Source: JBCCOW01 sp038749105
Lineage (GTDB): Bacteria; Planctomycetota; Phycisphaerae; Phycisphaerales; Phycisphaeraceae
Assembly (NCBI GenBank): GCA_038749105.1
Contig: JBCDIM010000023.1
Location: forward strand, 1 to 53,811
Direction: 5' to 3'
Length of the DNA: 53,811 bases
Of the stretch, positions 24,047 through 32,602 are shown piece by piece. The notes beneath the pieces are model-generated. The model saw only the letters and a list, made by a program, of their open reading frames with translations, had not been told where the DNA came from and searched no databases. The position numbers and the translations under genes are program-made. How positions within the stretch are numbered: position 1 is the first letter of the stretch; every line of letters starts with the position of its first letter.

Positions 24047-24847
24047 CTACTTCGCGACATCCGGGTAGAAACGGTTACGGGTCCAATCATTCGGGTCGCC
24101 GATAGGGAGGATGACTCCAGCGGGGTAGTCGAGCACTTCCGCACGGGGGAGTGTGGCGGCGTGGCCGTCGGCGAAGGCGTAGTTGGATCGTTCGGTGTGC
24201 TGATCGAGCTCGACCTGTTCGCTCATCTTGTTGTCGAGGTTGCCGATCGGTGTGGACCAGGTCAGGGGGTGGACGTGATCGGCGACCGCAAAGTCGCCGG
24301 TCTTCTGGGCTTCCACCAGCTCGAGCGCCCAGATCAGGTTGCTTGGTCGGGGGAAGCGGTCCAGGCGGTTCCAGCCGTCGGTGCCGGAGTAGACGGGTGA
24401 GAGGCCGGTGATGAGGAAGTTGGTGGCGTAACTGACCCGGCGGAAGACGGCCCCTAACGGCTGCTCCCAGAAGGGGCTGTCGTCGCTGGGGCACCGGACC
24501 ATCAGCGTGGTATCGCCCTGGGAATACTGCTGGAGCTGGAAGAACCAGGAGCCCTGCTCGCCGCCGGGGATGACTTCGCCGCCGTGAGCGAAGCCGACGC
24601 TGGGCAGGATGGTGTCCTTGTCGTCGTACGCGTATGCAGCCGCCGCGATGCCCATCTGCCTCATGTTGCTGAGACAAACCGACGTGCGGCCAGCCTCGCG
24701 GGCGCTGCCGAGAACAGGCAGCAGGACCCCCACCAGCAGGGCGATCACGGAGATCACCACGAGGAGTTCAATCAGCGTGAAGCCTGGATCACTCGGGCAT
24801 ACTCCTCGCGGACGGCCTGGCCGTGGGTAGGGAACTGGGCGGATCAT
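24047..24847 (-). CDS. Type II/IV pseudopilin-like protein with prepilin N-terminus
   Basis: A 266-residue protein with a class III prepilin signal: a basic leader ending in Gly, then FTLIELLVVISVIALLVGVL, with Glu at position +5 after the cleavage site. The rest is periplasmic and ends with a NYAFADGHAATLPR segment, the DG-type C-terminal motif seen in planctomycete pseudopilins often annotated with the DUF1559 or H-X9-DG domains. These proteins are very numerous in planctomycetes and are thought to form secretion or pilus-like filaments. The leader before the cleavage site is unusually long (about 21 residues), so a later start is possible. It shares its divergent upstream region with the PHP-domain gene. 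Confidence 0.88.
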   Translation of the reverse strand: MIRPVPYPRPGRPRGVCPSDPGFTLIELLVVISVIALLVGVLLPVLGSAREAGRTSVCLSNMRQMGIAAAAYAYDDKDTILPSVGFAHGGEVIPGGEQGSWFFQLQQYSQGDTTLMVRCPSDDSPFWEQPLGAVFRRVSYATNFLITGLSPVYSGTDGWNRLDRFPRPSNLIWALELVEAQKTGDFAVADHVHPLTWSTPIGNLDNKMSEQVELDQHTERSNYAFADGHAATLPRAEVLDYPAGVILPIGDPNDWTRNRFYPDVAK

Positions 24848-24962
24848 CAGAAGTGTTTAAAGCGGGCCGGATCGGGGAAGTCTGCTGGTTGGGGCATGAC
24901 TGGCAGTTAGCCCTTGAGCAGCAGGCCTGATCAATTGGCCTTTGAGCTCTTGGGGCGAGATA

Positions 24963-24981
24963 TGATAACCCGTTCTCATTA
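24963..24981. promoter_or_regulatory. Weak Fur-box-like sequence in a divergent promoter region
   Basis: The 19 bases starting TGATAACCCG and ending TTCTCATTA resemble a Fur box (GATAATGATAATCATTATC) in both half-sites, but the symmetry is imperfect. It overlaps a good -10-like hexamer TATGAT. It lies between the divergent pseudopilin and PHP genes. This is only a pattern match. Confidence 0.2.
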
Positions 24982-25040
24982 CATTTCTACACGGGGTTCG
25001 CCTGATATCGCACGGCGGTCTTGCCCTACCATCCCGGCCC

Positions 25041-25931
25041 TTGGCTTTCTGCGACCTGCATATGCACTCGACCGCGTCCGACGGGACGGACCCGCCCGAC
25101 GCCCTGCCCCGGCTGGTGAAGGACGCCGGCCTGGCCGCGTTCTCGCTGACGGACCACGACACGCCCGACGGGTTATCGGCCTGTGCCGCTGAGGCCAAGC
25201 GGTTGCGCGTGACCTTCATCCCAGGCATCGAGCTGTCGGCCGACCCCGTCGTCGATCCCGCCCTGCTGGACGGGGATGACGGCGAGGATGCCCAGGCCGT
25301 CGCCCGTCGGGGCACGCTGCACCTGCTGGGCTACGGGATCGACCCGGAGGACCCCGGCATCCTGGCGATCCGCGATCGGCTCAGCGCCAGCCGGCACGAA
25401 CGCAACCCGATGATCCTTGAGAGGCTCGCGGGGCTTGGGGTGCATCTCGATTACGGCGAGGTGATCGAGGCGGCTGGGGGCGAGGGTCACGTCGTCGGCC
25501 GGCCGCATATCGCTCAGGTGCTGGTGGAGAAGGGCTACGTCCGGTCGGTGCACGAGGCGTTCCGGCGGTACATCGGGGTGGGGGCCCCGGCGTATGCCCG
25601 GAAGGACCAGCTCTCGGCGGGCGACGCGATCCAGGCCATCGACGCGGCCGGTGGGCTTGCGGTCCTGGCTCACCCGGTGCAGCTCCGGCTCCCCGACGAC
25701 GCCCTCGAGCACGCGGTCAGCCTGCTGGTCGACCAGGGCCTGCGCGGCATCGAGACCCGGCACAGCGACCACCGCCCCGCCGATACCCGCCTGTTCGAGG
25801 CCTTCGCCCAGCGGTTCAATCTCATTGCGACCGGCGGCAGTGACTACCACGGGGCCCGCAAGGCGGTGACGCTCGGCCAGTGCCGCGTGCCCGCCGAAGC
25901 CGTCGATCGCCTGCTCCATGCTCTGCGTTGA
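25041..25931 (+). CDS. PHP-domain metal-dependent phosphoesterase
   Basis: A 296-residue PHP-family protein of the group that includes the 5'-3' exonuclease/phosphatase YciV (RNase AM). Metal-binding motifs are all present: DLHMHSTASDGT (5-16), LTDHDTPDG (36-44), FIPGIELSA, HVVGRPHIAQVL, LAHPVQLRLP and GGSDYHGARK. It is expected in the cytoplasm, hydrolysing phosphate esters from nucleotides or small RNA ends. The start appears to be a TTG at 25041, because the first metal motif begins only five codons later and no upstream ATG or GTG is close. No Shine-Dalgarno site is seen. A Trm112-like gene follows 45 bp downstream. Confidence 0.9.
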   Translation: MAFCDLHMHSTASDGTDPPDALPRLVKDAGLAAFSLTDHDTPDGLSACAAEAKRLRVTFIPGIELSADPVVDPALLDGDDGEDAQAVARRGTLHLLGYGIDPEDPGILAIRDRLSASRHERNPMILERLAGLGVHLDYGEVIEAAGGEGHVVGRPHIAQVLVEKGYVRSVHEAFRRYIGVGAPAYARKDQLSAGDAIQAIDAAGGLAVLAHPVQLRLPDDALEHAVSLLVDQGLRGIETRHSDHRPADTRLFEAFAQRFNLIATGGSDYHGARKAVTLGQCRVPAEAVDRLLHALR

Positions 25932-25976
25932 TCCGTGGAAGTCTCGACTCGGGCGGATCTGCCCTATGCTCCGGCC

Positions 25977-26222
25977 ATGCCTCAGCCCCCGCTCGACCCC
26001 GACCTGCTCCGCATCCTGGTCTGCCCGCTCACCCGAAGCCCCCTGCGTCAAGACGGCGAGGCTCTGGTGGCCGAAAGGCCCAGCGGGTCCGGGCTCCGCT
26101 ACCCGGTCCGTGATGGCATCCCAATCTTATTAATAGAAGAGGCCGAGCTGCCTGAGGGGATTGCTTCGCTCGACGCTTTCCGTGAGCGTTTTGCCAGCGA
26201 GATTGCTCCCGATCCAACCTGA
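25977..26222 (+). CDS. Trm112-like small zinc-ribbon protein
   Basis: An 81-residue protein of the Trm112/YcaR type. It begins MPQPPLDPDLLRILVCPLTR and has LRYPVRDGIPILLIEEAE, the conserved YPxxxGIPxLL strand. Only one cysteine (CPL) of the usual zinc-binding set is visible, so it is a reduced form, as in many bacteria. Trm112 proteins bind and stabilise methyltransferases, and bacterial members are often encoded beside lipid A or nucleotide genes; here the lipid A block follows. The ATG at 25977 is chosen over an upstream GTG frame because the family starts there. Confidence 0.85.
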   Translation: MPQPPLDPDLLRILVCPLTRSPLRQDGEALVAERPSGSGLRYPVRDGIPILLIEEAELPEGIASLDAFRERFASEIAPDPT

Positions 26223-26396
26223 GCACCGTGAGCAGAGGCCCATCGGGGGGGGTTGGCCGCACCCGCAGAATCCGGGCTGCCGAGCGGTTGTTCTGCCCTT
26301 CCTCGCGCCGCTCTGGTACTTTGTGCGGCCGGCCAGACGCACTCCGGCCCGAACCCGATTTCTCCGACCCCTGTCCCCACGTTCAGGAGCCATGCT

Positions 26397-27047
26397 GTGA
26401 ACCCTACCCTCTCAAGCACCCCAAGCGCGGCCCCCCGCCGTTCAGCCCCTTCCACGCTGCACCTCACCGTGGGCCTCTGTGCCGCGTTGGGTCTTGCCGT
26501 GATCCTCTTAACCGGGCAGAAGCTCGACGCCCACGGCGCCGCGGGCGGGCCGGTCGCGGTGGCTGATGTCGAGGCGGTGATCCGCAAGCTCGCGGTCCAG
26601 GACGCCTTCCAGGCCGAGCTCAACAAGCGTCGTGCGACGATCGAAGCCGAGAAGAGTCAGCGTGAGGCCGACATCGAGCAGCTCAAGGCCCGTTTGAAGG
26701 TGGCGGCGCCTGGCAGTGATCAGGCCCGCGAGATCGAGAACAACATCGTGCTTCAGACGATCCAGCTCGAAGCCCTGCTCAAGTTCGAACAGGCCCGGCT
26801 GACCCGCGACACCTCGCTGCACTTTGCCAAGGTCTATCAGGACGTGATCCAGGCCGCCGGCCGGATCGCCGCCCAGAACGGCTACAAGGTGTTGATGTAC
26901 AAGTCGCCCGAGCCCGACCTTGAGAAGCTGGCGCCGAAAGACCTCGCCACGGTGTTCCAGAACCGCAAGGTGCTCTGGCACGACGGCGCGGTCGATCTGA
27001 CCCAGCAGATCATCCTGCAGATGAACAACGAGTTCAACGCCGGATAA
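26397..27047 (+). CDS. OmpH/Skp-family periplasmic chaperone-like protein
   Basis: A 216-residue secreted protein of the Skp/OmpH type, which holds unfolded outer membrane proteins in the periplasm. An N-terminal signal-anchor (LTVGLCAALGLAVILLTG) is followed by VAVADVEAVIRKLAVQDAF, then a long charged alpha-helical region (LNKRRATIEAEKSQREADIEQ) that would form the coiled-coil tentacles, and a final YKVLMYKSPEPDL strand. The start is the GTG at 26397, with AGGAG seven bases upstream; the longer upstream frame is not coding-like. Placement just before lpxD repeats the ompH-lpxD order found in many Gram-negative bacteria. Confidence 0.9.
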   Translation: MNPTLSSTPSAAPRRSAPSTLHLTVGLCAALGLAVILLTGQKLDAHGAAGGPVAVADVEAVIRKLAVQDAFQAELNKRRATIEAEKSQREADIEQLKARLKVAAPGSDQAREIENNIVLQTIQLEALLKFEQARLTRDTSLHFAKVYQDVIQAAGRIAAQNGYKVLMYKSPEPDLEKLAPKDLATVFQNRKVLWHDGAVDLTQQIILQMNNEFNAG

Positions 27048-27124
27048 CAGGAGCCTGTGCCCGGGCCGACCGTCATGCCGCGCTCTGCCGGCAGACCCGA
27101 ACCCGCCCCGGCCCCGTCTCGCCC

Positions 27125-28189
27125 TTGCCCACTTACACCACCGCCCAGATCGCTCAGCACGTCAACGGCCAGCTCGCCGGCCCGGATGACCTGCCCCTTC
27201 AGGGCCTCGCCGACCTCGATCGTGCGGAGCCCGATCAGCTGACCTTTCTCGGAGACACCAAGCTGCTCCCTGCTTGGCAGGCTTGCCAGGCAGGTGCGGT
27301 CTTGGTCAGCGAGGGGATCGACGCCCAGCCCCACGCCGACCGTAATCAGGCCGTGATCACCGTGCCGTCTGCTGACCTTGCGATGGCCGCTGTGCTCGAG
27401 CTGTATGCACCGCCGCCGCCCGCGCTTGACCCCGGTATCCACCCCACCGCGATCGTCGACCCTACCGCGACCCTTGGCGAGGGCTGCACCCTCGGGCCCT
27501 ACGCCGTCGTTGGCCCACACGCAGTCCTCGGCGACCGCTGCACCCTCCACGCCCACGCCACGGTGCATGACGACGCCCGGCTCGGTGACGGCTGCACCCT
27601 CTGGACCCACGCCACCGTCCGCGAACGCTGCACCCTCGGCCACCGCTGCACCCTCCACCCCGGCGTCGTCATCGGCGCCGACGGCTTCGGCTACCGCCCC
27701 GGTCAGGACGACGCCGGCAACTTCTGCTTCGTGAAGGTCCCCCAGATCGGCATCGTCATCCTCGGCGATGACTGCGAGATCGGCGCGAACACCACCATCG
27801 ACCGTGCCAAGTTTGACGCCACCGTCCTCGGCAACGGCTGCAAGCTCGACAACCTGATCCAGATCGGGCACAACTGCATCTTGGGCAACCACGTCGTGAT
27901 CGCCGCGTGCACCGCGGTCGGCGGCTCGTGCACCATCGGCGACGCGACCGTCATCGGCGGGGCGACCAACATCGCCGACCACCTCAAGATCGGGTCGCAG
28001 GTCCGGCTCGCCGGCGGCTCCGGGCTCATGAGCGACATCCCCGATGGCGAGACCTGGTTCGGCACGCCCGCGGACCAAAACAAGACCAAGCTCAAAGAAT
28101 ACGCCGCGCTCCGCAAGCTGCCCGATCTACTCAAAGCCGCCCGGCCGTTGATGCACGACCACGCCAAGCCCGCGGAGGCCGGATCATGA
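27125..28189 (+). CDS. lpxD: UDP-3-O-acylglucosamine N-acyltransferase
   Basis: A 354-residue LpxD, which adds the N-linked hydroxyacyl chain in lipid A synthesis. The N-terminal uridine-binding domain has LADLDRAEPDQLTFLGDTK. From about residue 105 it is a left-handed beta-helix of hexapeptide repeats (HPTAIVDPTATLGEGCTLG, VVIGADGFGYRP, QIGHNCILGNHVVIAACTA). His in IQIGHNC is the family catalytic histidine. The segment at 130-180 is an unusually long run of CTLG/CTLH/CTLW repeats. The start is a TTG (MPTYTTAQIAQHV). Its stop overlaps the lpxC-fabZ start as ATGA, so the two are probably translated together. Confidence 0.95.
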   Translation: MPTYTTAQIAQHVNGQLAGPDDLPLQGLADLDRAEPDQLTFLGDTKLLPAWQACQAGAVLVSEGIDAQPHADRNQAVITVPSADLAMAAVLELYAPPPPALDPGIHPTAIVDPTATLGEGCTLGPYAVVGPHAVLGDRCTLHAHATVHDDARLGDGCTLWTHATVRERCTLGHRCTLHPGVVIGADGFGYRPGQDDAGNFCFVKVPQIGIVILGDDCEIGANTTIDRAKFDATVLGNGCKLDNLIQIGHNCILGNHVVIAACTAVGGSCTIGDATVIGGATNIADHLKIGSQVRLAGGSGLMSDIPDGETWFGTPADQNKTKLKEYAALRKLPDLLKAARPLMHDHAKPAEAGS

Positions 28190-29547
28190 CCACCGCCTCA
28201 TCGCCCACCCTCCAGCCCGCCGACCCCCCTACCGAAGAGGTCCAGCACACGATCGCCGAAGAGGCGACCGTCTCGGGCAAGGGCCTGTTCAATGGTGTCG
28301 AGGCCACCGTCCGGTTCCTGCCCGCCCCGGACAACCACGGGATCGCCTTCAAACGCACCGACCTGCCCGACGCCGACCCGATCCCCGCGCTGGTCCACCA
28401 CGTGGTCAAGCGGCCGAGGCGCACCGCGCTCAAGCTCGGCGAAGCCGGCATCGACACCGTCGAACACCTGCTCTCGGCCGTGGCCGCCCACCGCATCGAC
28501 AACCTGCTGATCGAGATCGACGCCCCCGAGGTGCCCGGGGTGGATGGCTCGGCCAAGCCGTTCTTCGACGCGATCGGCCAGGCCGGCCTCACCGCGGGCA
28601 CCGCCACCCGTCAACGCCTGCACGTCACCGAGCCGGTCATGATCCGCCACGAGGACGCCCTCGTCGCCGCCACGCCCAGCGACGCCGACGACGCCCAGCT
28701 GCTCTACGAGCTCGACTACGGCGACGGGCCCATCGGTCGGCAGATCCACACCTTCGACATGGCGACCGGGTCCTACGGCGACGAGCTCGCCGCGTCCCGC
28801 ACCTTCTCCCTCCAACACGAGGCCGAGGCCGCCCAGAAGGCCGGGCTGTTCCCCCACCTCACCGTCGATACCGCGCTGGTCATCGGCACCGACGGCAAGC
28901 CGCTCGGCTCCAACACCTACCGATTCGACAACGAGCCGGTCCGCCACAAGATGCTCGACCTCATCGGCGACCTCTACCTGCTCGGGGCCCCCGTCGCCGG
29001 ACGCATCGTCGCCTACAAGTCGGGCCACCCGATGAACCACCGGCTGGTCCGCGAGCTGATCCGCCAGCACCGTGCCAACCGCTTCAAGGCCCTGTCCACC
29101 TCAGAGGTCAAGCTCGACATCCGCCGCATCTTCCGGATGATGCCGCACCGCTACCCGATGCTGCTGGTCGACCGCGTGCTGGAGATCGAGACCGACCGCC
29201 GGGCGCTAGGGGTCAAGAACGTCTCGATCAACGAGCCGTTCTTCCAGGGCCACTACCCGCAGACCCCGATCATGCCGGGCGTCCTGATCGTCGAGGCGAT
29301 GGCCCAGCTCTCAGGGCTGCTGATCGGTCAGTCCCTGGACCAGGTCGGCAAGCTGCCGGTGCTGCTGTCACTGGACCGCGTGAAGCTCCGCCGCCCCGTG
29401 GTGCCCGGCGACCAGCTGTTCCTCGAAGCCGAGGCTGTGAAGGTGCGTCGGCGGATCGCCCAGATGCGCTGCCGGGCGTATGTTGGGGAGGAGCTCGCCG
29501 CCGAGGCCGAGGTCCGGTTCATGATGGTGGACGACGACCAGGAATGA
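28186..29547 (+). CDS. lpxC-fabZ: LpxC-FabZ bifunctional protein (UDP-acyl-GlcNAc deacetylase / hydroxyacyl-ACP dehydratase)
   Basis: A 453-residue fusion. Residues 20-300 are LpxC, the zinc deacetylase that commits to lipid A: VSGKGLFNGVEATVRF, TVEHLLSAVAA (zinc His94), EIDAPEVPGVDGSA, VRHKMLDLIGDLYLLG (His254, Asp258) and SGHPMNHRLV (catalytic His281). Residues 305-450 are FabZ, the dehydratase of fatty acid synthesis: MMPHRYPMLLVDRV, FFQGHYPQTPIMPGVLIVEA (His356, Glu370). Fusion of these two enzymes is known in Bacteroidetes and some planctomycetes. FabZ competes for the hydroxyacyl-ACP that LpxA uses, so fusion may balance phospholipid and lipid A synthesis. The start ATG overlaps the lpxD stop. 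Confidence 0.95.
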   Translation: MTTASSPTLQPADPPTEEVQHTIAEEATVSGKGLFNGVEATVRFLPAPDNHGIAFKRTDLPDADPIPALVHHVVKRPRRTALKLGEAGIDTVEHLLSAVAAHRIDNLLIEIDAPEVPGVDGSAKPFFDAIGQAGLTAGTATRQRLHVTEPVMIRHEDALVAATPSDADDAQLLYELDYGDGPIGRQIHTFDMATGSYGDELAASRTFSLQHEAEAAQKAGLFPHLTVDTALVIGTDGKPLGSNTYRFDNEPVRHKMLDLIGDLYLLGAPVAGRIVAYKSGHPMNHRLVRELIRQHRANRFKALSTSEVKLDIRRIFRMMPHRYPMLLVDRVLEIETDRRALGVKNVSINEPFFQGHYPQTPIMPGVLIVEAMAQLSGLLIGQSLDQVGKLPVLLSLDRVKLRRPVVPGDQLFLEAEAVKVRRRIAQMRCRAYVGEELAAEAEVRFMMVDDDQE

Positions 29548-29568
29548 CGAAGAACATGAAGGCTCATG

Positions 29569-29629
29569 GATGAGAGATGCAATCTGCATCGAGCATCTAC
29601 CTGCCATCTTTCATCGTCTATCTTTCATC
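29569..29629 (+). repeat. Direct and inverted ATCTTTCATC repeats before lpxA
   Basis: The 90-bp gap before lpxA holds two direct copies of ATCTTTCATC (29606-29615 and 29620-29629, period 14) and an inverted copy GATGAGAGAT (29569-29578) able to pair with either. A second hairpin GATGCA-ATC-TGCATC occupies 29576-29590 and overlaps the inverted copy. The structures are mutually exclusive in RNA and lie in the leader of lpxA. It could be a regulatory leader or a decayed repeat element. Confidence 0.6.
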
Positions 29630-29637
29630 TTTCAAGC

Positions 29638-30480
29638 ATGCCGACCATCCATCCCACCGCCGTTGTGAGCCCCAAGGCCGAGCTCGCCTCCGGTGTCTAT
29701 GTCGGGCCCTACTGCACGATCGATGCAGGGGTCACCGTCAACGCCGGCACGGAGCTGCGGTCCCACGTCTCGCTCACCGGGAACACCACCCTCGGCGAGG
29801 GCAACGTGGTCTGGCCGTTCACCTGCATCGGCGCCGACCCGCAGGACCTGAAGTACGACGGCGAAGACTCGCTGACGGTCATCGGCGACCACAACGAGAT
29901 CCGCGAGAACGTCACCATCCACAAGGGCACGGCCAACGACCACGGCAAGACCGTCATCGGGTCGCACAACCTGATCATGGCCTACGCCCACATCGCCCAC
30001 GACTGCGTCGTGAAAGACCACGTCGTGATCACCAACGCGGTGCAGCTCGCCGGGCACGTCTTGATCGAGCAGGGCGCGGCGATCGGCGGGGCCTCGGCCG
30101 TGCACCACTTCGTGACCATCGGCACCGCCGCGTTCGTCGCCGGCATGACCCGCGTGGTCCACGACGTGCCGCCCTACATGACCGTCGAGGGCAACCCCGC
30201 GAAGGTCCGCGGCATCAACGCCATCGGCGTCCGCCGGCGCGAGCTGCCCCCCGGCACCGGCGACAAGCTCAAGGACGCCTACCGCCGGCTCTACCGCTAC
30301 ATGGAAGACAACTCCGTGGGCGAGACCGCCGCCGCCCTCGACAGCCTCGCGGCCGACTACCCCGACTGCCCGGAGGTCCAGGCGGTGGTCGAGTCGGTCC
30401 GCCAGTCGACCGCGGGGGTCCACGGCCGATACCGCGAGGCCCTGCGGAGCGACGACCGATACACCAACCCCGTGAAGTGA
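29638..30480 (+). CDS. lpxA: UDP-N-acetylglucosamine O-acyltransferase
   Basis: A 280-residue LpxA, which starts lipid A synthesis by transferring an R-3-hydroxyacyl chain to UDP-GlcNAc. Left-handed beta-helix repeats begin at residue 1 (MPTIHPTAVVSPKAELASG) and include IGADPQDLKYDGEDS, IRENVTIHKGTA, and NLIMAYAHIAHDCVVKDHVV with the catalytic histidine. The C-terminal helical domain (GINAIGVRRRELPPGTGDK) is typical and a little longer than in E. coli. The ATG at 29638 is chosen because the family starts exactly there. No AGGAGG is visible; the leader carries the paired repeats instead. It completes the lpxD-lpxC/fabZ-lpxA set. Confidence 0.95.
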   Translation: MPTIHPTAVVSPKAELASGVYVGPYCTIDAGVTVNAGTELRSHVSLTGNTTLGEGNVVWPFTCIGADPQDLKYDGEDSLTVIGDHNEIRENVTIHKGTANDHGKTVIGSHNLIMAYAHIAHDCVVKDHVVITNAVQLAGHVLIEQGAAIGGASAVHHFVTIGTAAFVAGMTRVVHDVPPYMTVEGNPAKVRGINAIGVRRRELPPGTGDKLKDAYRRLYRYMEDNSVGETAAALDSLAADYPDCPEVQAVVESVRQSTAGVHGRYREALRSDDRYTNPVK

Positions 30481-30527
30481 GCCGTCGTGCTGATGCCGCC
30501 GCGGGGACGGGCCGATAGCATTGAGGT

Positions 30528-31505
30528 ATGGCGGATGCTCCTTACCTGATTACCGGTGTGGCGGGCCTGGTCGGATCGACCCTGGCCGACGAGCTGCTTG
30601 CGCAGGGCCGGCGAGTGGTCGGGATCGACAACTTTAATGACTACTACGACGTGGGCCAGAAGCGGGCCAATGTCGCCGCGGCGCTGGGGCACGAGCAGTT
30701 CACCCTGGTCGAGGCCGACATCCGCGACAGCGAGACCATGCTCGAGGTCTTCCGCGAGCACCGGCCCCAGGCGGTCGCCCACCTCGCGGCGATGGCGAAC
30801 GTCCGATATTCCATCGGCCGCACCCCGCTCTACACCGACGTCAACATCAACGGCACGGTCGCCCTGCTCGAAGCCGCCAAGACCCTGGGCGAAGACGCCG
30901 GCGACCCCGCCGCCGCCCCCAACTTCGTCTTCGCCTCGACCTCCTCGGCCTACGGCCACACCCAACGCCTGCCCTTCACCGAAGACGACCCCGCCAACGC
31001 CCCGCTCTCCGCTTACCCCGCGTCCAAGAAGGCCGGCGAGCTGCTCGGCTACACCTACCACAACCTCCACGGGATGAACTTCACGGCAGTGCGGTTCTTC
31101 AGCGTCTACGGCCCGCGCGCCCGGCCCGACATGATGCCGTTCATGATCACCGACCGCATCGCCAAGGGCGAAACGATCACGCTCTTCAACGCCGGTCAGA
31201 TGAAGCGGGACTGGACCTACGCCGGCGATATCGTCGCGGGGGTCATCGCGGCGATGGACACGCCGTTGGGCTACGAGGTGGTGAACCTGGGCCGAGGCGA
31301 GCCGGTATTGATGGCCGACTTCGTGACGATCATCGAGGGCCTGGTGGGCAAGCAGGCGGTGCTGGAGACGCCCGACGCCCCGCCGTCCGAGCCGGCGATC
31401 ACGTTTGCGAACATCGACAAGGCTCGGCGGCTATTGGGGTACGACCCGAAGACGCCGGTCGAGGCCGGGCTGGAGGCGTTGTGGGCGTGGTACCAGCAAC
31501 GCTGA
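30528..31505 (+). CDS. UDP-glucuronate 4-epimerase-like SDR
   Basis: A 325-residue extended short-chain dehydrogenase. The Rossmann motif is ITGVAGLVGSTLADELL (about 8-24) with VVGIDNFNDYYDVGQKRAN after it, the signature stretch of UDP-glucuronate epimerases. Catalytic residues are the serines of FASTSSAYG and YPASKKAGE (Tyr/Lys). RFFSVYGPRARPDMMPFMI and MKRDWTYAGDIVAGV match the substrate-binding loops. It probably interconverts UDP-glucuronate and UDP-galacturonate for envelope glycans, though a related UDP-sugar is possible. It follows lpxA by 47 bp on the same strand. A convergent hypothetical gene ends 13 bp after it. Confidence 0.88.
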   Translation: MADAPYLITGVAGLVGSTLADELLAQGRRVVGIDNFNDYYDVGQKRANVAAALGHEQFTLVEADIRDSETMLEVFREHRPQAVAHLAAMANVRYSIGRTPLYTDVNINGTVALLEAAKTLGEDAGDPAAAPNFVFASTSSAYGHTQRLPFTEDDPANAPLSAYPASKKAGELLGYTYHNLHGMNFTAVRFFSVYGPRARPDMMPFMITDRIAKGETITLFNAGQMKRDWTYAGDIVAGVIAAMDTPLGYEVVNLGRGEPVLMADFVTIIEGLVGKQAVLETPDAPPSEPAITFANIDKARRLLGYDPKTPVEAGLEALWAWYQQR

Positions 31506-31518
31506 GCGGGGGGCCGGG

Positions 31519-32547
31519 TCAGGAGCCGGGCTGCGATGCCGCGGGGGCTGGGGCTTGATCTGGGTCCGGTGCGGGCGGGGGGGTGTTCTCGAGCAGTTCG
31601 CGGTTGCGGATGCCCAGGGCGTTGAGTGTGGGCATGAGCAGCGCGGGGGTGTGGCCGTCGCGTTGGATCTTGTGGATGCGGCGTCGGGCTTCTTCGGCGG
31701 TCTGGGGCAGGGGCAGCAGGATCCGGATGATCTCGCCGCGGAGCTGGTCGTTGCGGGCGTAGAGCGGGCGGGCACCGGGGTTCTTTGCGGGGTCGGAGGT
31801 GCTCCAGAAGTCGTCCCGGCTGATGACGGGCATGCCAAAAAGATGGGGGCGGTTCTTGTAGGGCCGGGCTTCGACGTAGACGGTCACGCCAAGGCTGCGG
31901 AGCATCTGGATGAGGCGGTGTTGTGGGCTGTCTTCCGGGGCGTTGGAGGAGGCGTCCATGGCGATGGACATGCCGGCCTCGAGGGGGGGCCGGAGGCTCT
32001 GCCACGCCCGTGCCAGCCAGAACGGCGCGGGTTCGTGCAGCGGGTTGCTCGGCTTGAAGTCGGGGTCGTCGTGGAGCTTGCCCAGATAGCAGATGACCTC
32101 GACGGGCTGCCCGTCGGTGTAGTCGCCGCGGACCACGGGGTGCCAGGCGGTGACGAACCCGGTGGTGAGCCAGTGCGTTTGGGCGTCCAGGGCGTGGACG
32201 GCCTGGTCAAACTGCATGGAGGTGTCGGGCTCGTGGCCGAAGGGGTTGTGGAGCATCACACGGCGGGCGCCCTGGCTGAGCAGCGGCCGGACCTGGGTCT
32301 GGACGAACAGGTCCCAGCTGCCGCCGGGCCCGAGCCACCCCACGGAGCGGCGGTTGGGTCGGTTGGAGGACCCGCCGATGTTGAACCAGATGATCGGACC
32401 CGGGGTGGGGTGTACTCCGGGCTCGGTCGCCGCGGGGGGCCTCGCACCGGGCTCGAACACCACCGCGGGCTGCCCCGTCGCGGCCTCGCTCAGGGCCATC
32501 ATCAGACACCCGATCACAAAAGCGGGGGTACGATAAGAGGCCCTCAA
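31519..32547 (-). CDS. Secreted hypothetical protein
   Basis: About 342 residues with a short signal peptide (RASYRTPAFVIGCLMMALSEAATG) after a proposed TTG start; GGCGGGGAA lies four bases upstream of it. The frame stays open to 32769, but that extension overlaps the divergent membrane-protein gene. The body has IIWFNIGGSSNRPNRRSVGWL, VMLHNPFGHEPDTSMQFDQ, GFVTAWHPVVRGDY and SIAMDASSNAPEDSPQHR. These read like a TIM-barrel or glycoside-hydrolase-like fold with several acidic and aromatic residues, but I cannot assign a family. The C-terminus is proline-rich. Its position beside a Wzy-like gene fits an envelope role. Confidence 0.65.
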   Translation of the reverse strand: MRASYRTPAFVIGCLMMALSEAATGQPAVVFEPGARPPAATEPGVHPTPGPIIWFNIGGSSNRPNRRSVGWLGPGGSWDLFVQTQVRPLLSQGARRVMLHNPFGHEPDTSMQFDQAVHALDAQTHWLTTGFVTAWHPVVRGDYTDGQPVEVICYLGKLHDDPDFKPSNPLHEPAPFWLARAWQSLRPPLEAGMSIAMDASSNAPEDSPQHRLIQMLRSLGVTVYVEARPYKNRPHLFGMPVISRDDFWSTSDPAKNPGARPLYARNDQLRGEIIRILLPLPQTAEEARRRIHKIQRDGHTPALLMPTLNALGIRNRELLENTPPPAPDPDQAPAPAASQPGS

Positions 32548-32602
32548 GGTTCCCCGCCTGGGGATGCTTACATGCCACTCCCACCAGCCGATAGTAAAAG
32601 CA

